DNA from: Mesorhizobium_K marinum
GTDB lineage: Bacteria > Pseudomonadota > Alphaproteobacteria > Rhizobiales > Rhizobiaceae
NCBI RefSeq assembly: GCF_040813715.1
Contig: NZ_JBFOCH010000016.1
Length of the DNA: 64,000 bases
Reading direction: 5' to 3' (one strand)
Translations under genes and position numbers: made by a program
Notes under the pieces: generated by a model
Databases searched by the model: none
What the model saw: only the letters and a program-made list of their open reading frames with translations
Told to the model about the DNA's origin: nothing
Shown here: positions 56,626 to 64,000 of the stretch, piece by piece
Position numbering within the stretch: the stretch's first letter is position 1
How the letters are laid out: the number at the start of each line of letters is the position of its first letter

Positions 56626-57347
56626 CGCGTGGCGGCAGCAGCGTAAGGCTGGACTTCGAGACCGGCGACCTGACCGGCTGGAGCGTCAGGCGTCTCGCCA
56701 GGGACTATTCGGCGGTCGTGCAGGGCGAGGTCGTGCGGACCGGGTCCAAGGCCTGCCGTTTCGAGATCAGGCCGGGCGACCGCGTCTCGCAGGGGCTGCG
56801 GGCGGAACTGCGCGACTGGTACAACGCGCCGTTCGAGGCAGACACCTGGTACGGCTTCTCGACCTACCTGCCAGCGCATTTCGCGCCGCCGAAAGGGGTC
56901 GGCGTGGTGCTCGCGCAATGGCATGACCAGGCCGAGCTGGGCGACCCCGCCGGCAAGCCGCCGCTCGCGATGCGCTATCTCGACGGGACGCTGCGCTTCA
57001 CCGGGGCATTTGACGAGATGGCGTCCCAGGATCCGGAGATACGGTACGTGTTCCACGAGATCGCCGACATACCGCACGATACCTGGATGGATTTCGTGTT
57101 CCGCATCCACTGGTCGCGCACGGGCGATTCGCGCATCGACGCCTATCTCGGCGGCGAGCCGATGTTCCGGTTCGAGGGGCCGCTCGGCTACCGCAACGAG
57201 ATCAAGGGCCCGTACTTCAAGCTCGGCGTCTATGCGAGCGACGAGATCGATGGACCGCTGGTCGCCTATCACGACAACTACAGCCGCTCCGACAGTTTTG
57301 CGGCGGTCGATCCGAGCATCGTCCACGGGCCGGCGGAGCACGCATGA
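56538..57347 (+). CDS. polysaccharide-lyase-like (heparin lyase I / PL20 jelly-roll) protein
   Basis: A 269-residue protein. After a polar N-terminal arm come LDFETGDLTGWSVRRLARD, then WYGFSTYLPAHFAPP and VVLAQWHDQ with later VFRIHWSRTGD, a pattern of concanavalin-like polysaccharide lyases (heparin lyase I or glucuronan lyase type). No signal peptide is visible with ATG 56538, so it is either cytoplasmic, released by another route, or misannotated at the start. It could trim or release the uronate-containing polymer implied by the adjacent epimerase and dehydrogenase. It overlaps the FkbM gene by 4 bases. Confidence 0.72.
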   Translation: MVRADAQRIAASGRTPEEHEDIVRALESDPRGGSSVRLDFETGDLTGWSVRRLARDYSAVVQGEVVRTGSKACRFEIRPGDRVSQGLRAELRDWYNAPFEADTWYGFSTYLPAHFAPPKGVGVVLAQWHDQAELGDPAGKPPLAMRYLDGTLRFTGAFDEMASQDPEIRYVFHEIADIPHDTWMDFVFRIHWSRTGDSRIDAYLGGEPMFRFEGPLGYRNEIKGPYFKLGVYASDEIDGPLVAYHDNYSRSDSFAAVDPSIVHGPAEHA

Positions 57348-58591
57348 GCAGCGTCGCCGTCGTGTCGATGCCGGGCGCGGAGGCCCCGGCGCTGCCGAGG
57401 GCCGGCGCGTTCGACGCCGTCCTTCGCCTGTCCCTGGCGCACGATGCGGTCGGCCCGCAGGCGGGCAAGGCGGCGGTCGAGATGGCCGAGCGGGCCGGGG
57501 CGGACTGGATGGTTCTGCTGGGGCCGGGCGAGGCGTTGCGCGACGACGCGTTCGAACTGGTTGCCCCGGGTCTCAGGCGCTACGACGCGATCTTCGGTTC
57601 GGCCCATGTGCGCGGGAGCCCGCAAGCCGTGGCGAAGCTGACCAGGCTCGCCTTCGATACGCCCGACAGGCTGCCGCACGCCCTACTGAACTGGTGGATG
57701 CCGGACGCCCATCTGGTGCGAACGGAGGTCGCGGCGCACACGATCGGGCGGATTGACGTCGGCGCAGGCACGGATCCGAGGCTCGACTACCTGTTCGACC
57801 TCTGGGATACGGCCCGCTGCCTGAAGTCGGCGCAGCCACTGCTCGATCTCGACTCGGAGCCGCGGCCCCTGGACGCCTCTGGCCGGATGCAGGTGCTTGA
57901 ACGTCTTGCGCGACACCCGGTTTTCCTGCCGGTCGTGCACGGCGACGTGGTCTACGAACTGCCCTATACCGGCATGAACGCGGGCATCGAGCGCGAGCAA
58001 TCGCGGGGCCTGTTCTTCGAGGCGATGGAACTCGAGGAACTGCGCAAGATGGTCGGGCCCGGAGCGCGCGTCGTCGACGTCGGCGCCAACACCGGCAACC
58101 ACGCGATCTTTTTTGCCGGCCCGATGAAGGCTCAGTCGGTGCTCGTGCTGGAGCCCATGCCCGCGGCGATCGCCGCCCTGCGCGCCGGCGTCGAGCGCAA
58201 CGGTCTTTCCAATATCGACCTCTCTCGACTTGGGATCGGCATCTCGGACGTTGCCGGGCGGGCGAGGTTTGTCCGCTCGGAGAAGGGGGGGCTCGGAGCG
58301 ACCGGGCTGGCGCCGGATCCGGAAGGCGAAATCGGTGTTGCCACGCTCGATTCGATGGTATCGGATCGCGTGGATTTGCTCAAAATCGACGTCGAGGGAA
58401 TGGAGATGAGCGTGCTGGCAGGCTCACGGCAACTGATCGAGCGCTCAAGACCGCTGATCTTCATCGAGGTGGCGAACGACAACACGCCGGCCCTGACGGC
58501 CTGGCTCGACGGCGCGCGCTACGACGTCGTGCGCATCTTCCCGGACAAGGGCCACGCCAACTACCTGCTCGCGCCGGAGGCGGGCCGGTGA
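57344..58591 (+). CDS. FkbM-family methyltransferase with extra N-terminal domain
   Basis: 415 residues. The C-terminal half (about 200-415) is an FkbM SAM methyltransferase: VVDVGANTGNHAIFFAG (SAM loop), the LEPMPAAIAAL strand, DLLKIDVEGMEMSVLAGS and FIEVAND. Such enzymes O-methylate sugars in glycans. The N-terminal ~200 residues look like a worn GT2-type domain (ADWMVLLGPGEALRDDAFEL, YDAIFGSAHVRG, NWWMPDAHLVR), where GPGE stands in place of the usual acidic DxD. Adjacent overlaps on both sides show it is translated with the lyase and epimerase genes. Confidence 0.8.
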   Translation: MSSVAVVSMPGAEAPALPRAGAFDAVLRLSLAHDAVGPQAGKAAVEMAERAGADWMVLLGPGEALRDDAFELVAPGLRRYDAIFGSAHVRGSPQAVAKLTRLAFDTPDRLPHALLNWWMPDAHLVRTEVAAHTIGRIDVGAGTDPRLDYLFDLWDTARCLKSAQPLLDLDSEPRPLDASGRMQVLERLARHPVFLPVVHGDVVYELPYTGMNAGIEREQSRGLFFEAMELEELRKMVGPGARVVDVGANTGNHAIFFAGPMKAQSVLVLEPMPAAIAALRAGVERNGLSNIDLSRLGIGISDVAGRARFVRSEKGGLGATGLAPDPEGEIGVATLDSMVSDRVDLLKIDVEGMEMSVLAGSRQLIERSRPLIFIEVANDNTPALTAWLDGARYDVVRIFPDKGHANYLLAPEAGR

Positions 58592-59619
58592 TGCGCTTCC
58601 TGATCACGGGGACGGCCGGGTTCATCGGATTTCACCTTGCGCGGCGCCTACTCGACGACGGGCACTCGGTGGTCGGCTTCGACGGCATGACGCCCTATTA
58701 CGATGTCAGCCTGAAGCGGCGGCGACACGAAATCCTCGGCACGTATCCGGCCTTCGTCGCCGTCGAGGCGATGCTGGAGGACGCGCCGTCGCTGCGGGCA
58801 GCAGCCGAGGCCGCCAAGGCCGACATCATCGTCCACCTGGCCGGACAGGCCGGTGTCCGCTACAGCCTGGAACAGCCGCACGCCTACGCCAGCGCAAACC
58901 TCGTCGGCATGGTCAACGTGCTCGAGCTCTGCCGCGAGGTGAAGCCAAAGCATTTTCTGTTCGGCTCGACCAGTTCGGTCTACGGCATGTCGGACAAGCC
59001 CGAATTCGTCGAGACCGACACGACCGACCGACCGGTATCGCTCTATGCGGCGACCAAGAAGTCGGGCGAGGTGATGGCGCATTCCTATGCGCACCTGTTC
59101 GGCATTCCCACCACGGTGTGCCGCTTCTTCACCGTCTACGGCCCCTATGGTCGCCCCGACATGTCGCTCTTCAAGTTCGTCAAGGCGATCCTCGACGACG
59201 AACCGATCGACGTCTTCGGCAATGGCGTGCACGAGCGCGATTTCACCTATGTCGGCGACCTGGTCGAGGCGGTGACGCGGCTGGCCGGCTGCATTCCCGA
59301 GATCGGCCGGCCGGTCGACGCGGAAGGCGTGGTCGACACGCTGTCGGCGATCGCGCCCTATCGCGAAGTCAACATAGCCGGCGGCCGCACCGTCGGCCTG
59401 ATCCGCTACATCGAGACGATCGAAGAGATTCTCGGCAAGAAGGCGCGGCTGAACCTCTTGCCGATGCAGGCCGGCGACGTCATGCGCACCTCCGGGTCGG
59501 CGGCGCTTCTCGAGGCGCTGACCGGATACCAGCCGGAGACGGACATCCGTGCGGGCATGACGCGCTTTGTCGACTGGTACGTGGCTGAGATGCATCCTTC
59601 GGCGGGGCCGGCGCGCTGA
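58591..59619 (+). CDS. NAD-dependent sugar epimerase (UDP-glucuronate 4-epimerase type)
   Basis: A 342-residue extended SDR. The glycine-rich loop GTAGFIGFHLARRLLDDGH is at the start, the catalytic triad region is STSSVYG plus YAATKKSGE (YxxxK), and VYGPYGRPDMSLFKF and NGVHERDFTYVGDLVEA match UDP-uronate C4 epimerases (LpsL/GalE-like). The product would be UDP-galacturonate or the N-acetyl analogue, depending on the dehydrogenase downstream. ATG 58591 overlaps the previous stop (TGATG). Confidence 0.9.
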   Translation: MRFLITGTAGFIGFHLARRLLDDGHSVVGFDGMTPYYDVSLKRRRHEILGTYPAFVAVEAMLEDAPSLRAAAEAAKADIIVHLAGQAGVRYSLEQPHAYASANLVGMVNVLELCREVKPKHFLFGSTSSVYGMSDKPEFVETDTTDRPVSLYAATKKSGEVMAHSYAHLFGIPTTVCRFFTVYGPYGRPDMSLFKFVKAILDDEPIDVFGNGVHERDFTYVGDLVEAVTRLAGCIPEIGRPVDAEGVVDTLSAIAPYREVNIAGGRTVGLIRYIETIEEILGKKARLNLLPMQAGDVMRTSGSAALLEALTGYQPETDIRAGMTRFVDWYVAEMHPSAGPAR

Positions 59620-59620
59620 G

Positions 59621-60894
<1,274 letters not shown>

Positions 60895-60898
<4 letters not shown>

Positions 60899-62005
60899 GA
60901 GCCGGAACGACCGGCGGTCGCCTCGTCGCGCGCCTCATCCTGACTGTCGAACGGCCCGAGCCGGATCGGCGTCGCTTGTCCGGGGGGATTCGCGCTCCCG
61001 CTGCGCCAGACAGCCTCGTTGAGGAACTTGGTGAGCGGCGTATGCCGCCAGTAGGCCANNNNNCGGGGGATCCGCGCTCCCGCCGCGCCAGACAGCCTCG
61101 TTGAGGAACTTGGTGAGCGGCGTATGCCGCCAGTAGGCCACGCGCCCGTCCGCGAGGTCGAATTCGACCGTTGCCAGGCGCGCCGACGCGGGCGCGCCCG
61201 TTGGCCGCCCCAGGCTTCGCGCCTCCGCCAGCAGGCGAACGCGCTTTCCCGAGACCTCGATCGTCACGCCCGGCCGCTTGCGGAACACGCTGCACATCGA
61301 TGCGAGTTGCGCCCGCGTCCAGTGCGGCTGGACGACGGGCCGAGGGGCGTCCATGCGGGCATAGGGATAGCTGCCCGGCGGCTGGGGCCATCCGCGCAGC
61401 GCGCCCGAGCAATAGCGCGGGACGACTTCCGTCACCATGCGCGCCATCGCGTCGTGGAGGAAGCCGGAGGCGTCGCCGACCCTGCCGGCGTCCGCCATCG
61501 CCGCCTGGGCAACGATCGGCCCTTCGTCGAAGCCGCCGGTCATCTCGTGCAGCGTGACGCCGCCGTGGCTCCGCCAGGCATTGTCGAGCGCCAGCCAGTG
61601 GAACGGCTTAGGGCCGCGATAGTAGGGCAGGAGAGCCGGATGGAAGTTGAGCGCGCCGAGCGGGAAGAGCGACGTGACGCTTTGCGGCACGAGCCGCATG
61701 AAGCCGTAGGTGATCGCCACGTCGGGCTTGCCTGCCTCAAGGTCGGCGCGCAGCCGGTCCCAGTCGAGGGGGCTTTCAGGCTCGACCAGCGGAATGCGGT
61801 GGCGACGAAGCATCCTGACGATGCGCCATTGGAAGGTGACCCATTTCCGGGGCGACGTCAGCGGGCTGGGGCGCCCTTGCCGGTATGCGACGACGGCGCT
61901 GATCCGGTGACCGGCGTCGAGCCAGGCCTGCATCGTCGCGAGGGTGGTTGCCGAGAGGTGCAGGAAAAACACCGCAGTGAAGGCAGTCGGCCGTTCGTCC
62001 GCCAA
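60895..62005 (-). CDS. formyltransferase-family protein (Fmt/ArnA-N-like), probably sugar N-formyltransferase
   Basis: About 340 residues once the gap is removed. An N-terminal Rossmann-like formyl-transfer domain carries LNFHPALLPYYRGPKP (the HxSLLPxxRG equivalent, here HPALLPYYRG) and GVTLHEMTGGFDEGPIV with the catalytic-type Asp. The C-terminal OB-like domain has VRLLAEARSL. It transfers formyl from N10-formyl-THF; a sugar amine is likelier than Met-tRNA given the glycan locus. A run of five N (61059-61063) with 77-bp duplicated flanks disrupts the frame; the natural end is AGRSGS with the stop at 60895-60897. The start is TTG 62005 with AGAGGA upstream (an in-frame stop lies just beyond). 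It is divergent from the RiPP precursor. Confidence 0.82.
60982..61140. other. assembly gap (N 61059-61063) with 77-bp duplicated flanks
   Basis: 60982-61058 recurs at 61064-61140 with a few mismatches, inside the 3' third of the formyltransferase gene. Confidence 0.85.
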
Positions 62006-62028
62006 GGATCTGGCATTCCTCTATGGGT

Positions 62029-62058
62029 TTGACCGCGACGCCCCTTGGAGATTATAGG
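62029..62058 (+). promoter_or_regulatory. candidate sigma70-type promoter of the RiPP operon
   Basis: TTGACC (62029-62034, 5 of 6 to the -35 consensus), an 18-base spacer and TATAGG (62053-62058, 4 of 6 to the -10). Transcription would start about 25 bases before the GTG of the precursor peptide. It points away from the divergent formyltransferase. Confidence 0.45.
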
Positions 62059-62089
62059 GGGAGCGTTAGGGAAAGCGGGGAGATCTAGC

Positions 62090-62182
62090 GTGAAGAAGCA
62101 ATATGTGACGCCGGCGCTTGTCAAGCGCGAGCTTATCTCGGCGGTCGCAGCCAAGCCGCTGCCGTCAGGGGTGGTGGATTGA
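62090..62182 (+). CDS. RiPP (lasso-like) precursor peptide
   Basis: A 30-residue GTG-started ORF, too short for ordinary gene callers, with GGGGAG 7 bases upstream. It reads MKKQYVTPALVKRELI and then SAVAAKPLPSGVVD. Tyr5-x-x-Pro8-x-Leu10 is the YxxPxL motif that lasso-peptide leaders present to the PqqD-like recognition protein, and KKxYxxPxLxKR is a typical proteobacterial leader pattern. The genes for recognition, leader cleavage and a kinase follow on the same strand. The C-terminal part is unusual: no Thr at a possible leader -2 position, and the only acidic residue after Glu14 is the terminal Asp30, so no classical 7-9-residue lasso ring with a tail can form. That it is a precursor is well supported by context; the mature product is unknown. 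Confidence 0.8.
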   Translation: MKKQYVTPALVKRELISAVAAKPLPSGVVD

Positions 62183-62261
62183 TCTTGACAGGGCCCGCCG
62201 ACGCTCGGGCCTACGAAAATAGACGCCACGAGGGCACGTCGCCTGCCTGAGGATGGTCCTG

Positions 62262-62537
62262 ATGTCGCTCGATGAAGTGTTGACGCTTTCGCCTGTGGCG
62301 TCGTTCCAGTCGGTGGGAGACGGCGCCGTGGTGCTCCTGGCCGACAGCGGCCAGCTCTACTCGTGCAACGACACCTCTCAGGCGTTCCTGCGCCATGTCG
62401 ACGGCAAGCGCTCGCTCGCCGAGATCGTCGACCTGATGGCCGACGAATATGAGGTCGAACGCGACGTGCTTGAGGCCGATCTCGCCGAACTAGCTGCCAA
62501 TCTGAAGAACGAAGGTGTGATCGTCAGCGGCACATGA
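62262..62537 (+). CDS. PqqD-family RiPP recognition element (lasso B1-like)
   Basis: A 91-residue stand-alone PqqD-fold protein starting MSLDEVLTLSPVASF. The winged-helix pattern is visible: GAVVLLADSGQLYSCNDTS (beta hairpin), then AFLRHVDGKRSLAEIVDLMA and a C-terminal helix VLEADLAELAANLKNEGVI. In lasso systems this protein binds the leader and delivers it to the B2 peptidase. GAGG lies 9 bases before ATG 62262; the earlier ATG 62253 has no spacing for a ribosome site. It overlaps the B2 gene by 4 bases (ATGA), so the two halves are translated together. Confidence 0.88.
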   Translation: MSLDEVLTLSPVASFQSVGDGAVVLLADSGQLYSCNDTSQAFLRHVDGKRSLAEIVDLMADEYEVERDVLEADLAELAANLKNEGVIVSGT

Positions 62538-63027
62538 CAGCTTCTGCACGGCCCGCCAACCGCTTGACTGCCTGCCGGTTTCGCATCGACCTCTGGCTCG
62601 CCGCGAAATCGTTGCCCTGGCGCGTCGCCGGCAAGTCGTTCGAGCAGATCCTGGCGATGGCGACGCCCGGCGGACGGGTCGACTATGCAGGGTTGCCGGT
62701 CGACTATGTTTCGCGGCGGGTGCGCAAGGCCGTGCGCCGCCCCTGGCTGATGCGCNNNAGGCCGTGCGCCGTCCCTGGCTGATGCGCGACCGGCGCTGCC
62801 TGCGCGAGGGTCTTCTCGGCTTCGAGTTCCTGCGCAGGGCCGGATATGACCCCGAACTGCATTTCGCGGTCGATCCCGACTCGATCGCCTCCGACAGGAT
62901 CTCCGCGCATTGCTGGGTCTGCCTGGACGGCAGGCCGGTGGTCGGCGACCGGCAGGGCGACCAGGTGACAATCTTCATACACCGCCCCCCGCAGTCCGGG
63001 CCGGAAAGCGGCGGAGCGGTCCATTGA
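62534..63027 (+). CDS. lasso-peptide B2-type leader peptidase (transglutaminase-like), frame broken by gap
   Basis: About 154 residues after removing the gap. It is a B2 cysteine protease that removes RiPP leaders. The triad is intact: Cys78 in RRCLREGLLGF, His115 in SAHCWV and Asp128 in RPVVGD. Spacings of 37 and 13 residues are close to those of microcin J25 McjB. The N-terminus is a helical arm (KSFEQILAMATPGG) as usual. Three N at 62756-62758 with a 29-bp duplicate split the raw frame. The stop overlaps the next start (TTGA at 63024-63027). Confidence 0.87.
62727..62787. other. assembly gap (NNN 62756-62758) with 29-bp duplicated flanks
   Basis: 62727-62755 and 62759-62787 differ at one base. 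The extra 32 bases shift the B2 frame. Confidence 0.85.
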
Positions 63028-64000
63028 TCGTTCGTGGATTCGACCTGGTCGGATCGACGCTCAACGTCGAGGCCGAAGAGCAGGCGCTGGTCGACGCTTT
63101 CGCCGTGCTGATGCGGGGAATGGATGTCGAGCCGGCGCGAAACCCGGCATTTACGCTTTCGGTGAGGCGCGGGGCGCCGGCGCCGATCCCGGCCTCGGCC
63201 GTGCTCGTCTATGAAGGGCCGGTCTTCTGGGAGGGCGACTGCACCTACGTGTCCGACGGCGACCGCCTGCACCTGCTGTTTCCCGACCGCGTGTCGCTGG
63301 TCGTCGATCCGCACCGCAAGGCGGCCGAGATCGTCGTCGCCGAAAACGATGTCGCGCGGGCGGGCGCCACGGCCGGCGTGCTGGCGCTCGACGCGGCTAT
63401 CGACGAGTCCGGCCAGTTCATGCTCCATGCCGCGGGCCTGACGCTTCCGGGCCGCGACGAACAGGTCCTGGTCTTCGCGCCGAGCGGCACCGGCAAGTCG
63501 ACCACGTCGCTGGCCCTTGCCGATCGCGGCTTCGGCCTCTGCGCTGACGACACGATGGTGATCCGCCTCGAAGACGGTCGGGCGACGGGCTGGGGCCTGC
63601 CGCGCGACCTCAAGGTGCATCGCAACACGGCGGCGATGATGCCCTGGCTGCACCAGTATCTCGGCGACAAGTGGAACGACGAGGACGAGCAGGCGCTCAC
63701 GCGCGCCGCGCTTTCCGATCGCGTCAGGATCGAGAAGGCCGAGCGTCGGCCGATCGCCGGCATCTTCATGCTGGAGCGCGGCGAGACCGCCGGAAGCCGG
63801 GCCGATCCGATGGGCCAGACCGATACGCTGGTTTCGCTCGCCGCCGACAATGTGAGGACGGGCAGGGCGGGCCTGCTGGCCTCGCATCGTCGCCGCTTCG
63901 CCTGCCTGGCTGGATTGGCCTCGACCGTGCCGACCTACAGGCTGACGGTCGGCTCGGAGCCGCGTTCTGCCGCCTCCGCGATCGTCGAGGCGCTCGGCCG
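63024..64000 (+). CDS. HPr-kinase/phosphorylase-like protein of RiPP cluster (3' end beyond window)
   Basis: At least 325 residues, open at the right edge. TTG start at 63024 overlaps the B2 stop. The Walker A loop APSGTGKST (Lys158) follows the strand EQVLVFAPSG, then the ALADRGFGLCADDTMVIR segment (the HprK-type acidic pair) and the LPRDLKVHRNTAAMM region. Similar HPr-kinase-like proteins occur in lasso clusters, where one characterised example (paeninodin) phosphorylates a Ser near the precursor C-terminus. Here the precursor has Ser17 and Ser26. It could instead be a regulator. A maturation cyclase, if any, would lie further right. Confidence 0.8.
   Translation, partial: MIVRGFDLVGSTLNVEAEEQALVDAFAVLMRGMDVEPARNPAFTLSVRRGAPAPIPASAVLVYEGPVFWEGDCTYVSDGDRLHLLFPDRVSLVVDPHRKAAEIVVAENDVARAGATAGVLALDAAIDESGQFMLHAAGLTLPGRDEQVLVFAPSGTGKSTTSLALADRGFGLCADDTMVIRLEDGRATGWGLPRDLKVHRNTAAMMPWLHQYLGDKWNDEDEQALTRAALSDRVRIEKAERRPIAGIFMLERGETAGSRADPMGQTDTLVSLAADNVRTGRAGLLASHRRRFACLAGLASTVPTYRLTVGSEPRSAASAIVEALG

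Noticed and set aside
62253..62261. ATG 62253 as start of the PqqD-like gene
   Set aside because: The GAGG ribosome site abuts it directly, whereas ATG 62262 has proper spacing and begins at the conserved region.

Overview
The window looks like chromosomal DNA of a high-GC alphaproteobacterium of the order Hyphomicrobiales (Rhizobiales), most likely Phyllobacteriaceae (Mesorhizobium or a relative). This rests on protein sequence character and on a familiar rhizobial gene order: ileS, tadA, rluB-type synthase, rsmD, two M16 peptidases, pmbA, DUF4170, DUF374 acyltransferase, waaA, lpxK, DUF2093, mutL. No rRNA, tRNA, CRISPR array, insertion sequence or prophage was seen. The scaffold is not clean. 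It has 15 runs of N, and each is flanked by a direct duplication of 27 to 247 bases carrying few mismatches. These are unmerged contig ends, probably from two strain haplotypes, and they break or inflate several genes (tadA, the rluB-type gene, the second M16 gene, mttB, the GGDEF-EAL gene, the formyltransferase, the lasso-type B2 gene). The first ~440 bases of ileS have much lower GC and look chimeric.

Layout. 0-19 kb is housekeeping: translation and rRNA/tRNA modification, two periplasmic M16 peptidases, a patatin, PmbA, a CysQ-type phosphatase, a lipid A/Kdo block (DUF374, waaA, lpxK) and mutL. 19-32 kb is catabolic and regulatory: a flavin monooxygenase, an MttB-family methyltransferase, two enolase-superfamily enzymes, a trimethylamine-dehydrogenase-like flavoprotein, a GNAT, a c-di-GMP GGDEF-EAL protein, glutaryl-CoA dehydrogenase and a cupin. 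32-35 kb holds kbl-tdh (threonine to glycine plus acetyl-CoA) and an HPP membrane protein.

35-50 kb is a transport and cyclic-nucleotide signalling block. A class III cyclase and a DUF3095 protein lie beside a complete peptide-type ABC importer (double ATPase, binding protein, two permeases). A four-gene operon follows: an ABC exporter-like protein whose nucleotide-binding motifs are all degenerate, a cyclic-nucleotide-binding protein without a DNA-binding domain, a metallo-beta-lactamase-fold hydrolase and a six-helix membrane class III cyclase.

50-62 kb is a surface-glycan locus. On the minus strand lie two GT4 and two MurG-like glycosyltransferases, a polysaccharide-deacetylase-like protein and a histidine phosphatase, most overlapping by a few bases. 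On the plus strand lie a polysaccharide-lyase-like protein, an FkbM methyltransferase with an extra N-terminal domain, a UDP-uronate-type epimerase and a nucleotide-sugar dehydrogenase. A formyltransferase (minus strand) closes the block.

62-64 kb is the start of a RiPP (lasso-peptide-like) operon cut by the right edge: a 30-residue GTG-started precursor with the YxxPxL recognition motif, a stand-alone PqqD-like recognition protein, a B2-type leader peptidase with an intact Cys-His-Asp triad, and an HPr-kinase-like protein. The precursor lacks a normal lasso core, which makes this the most interesting system in the window.
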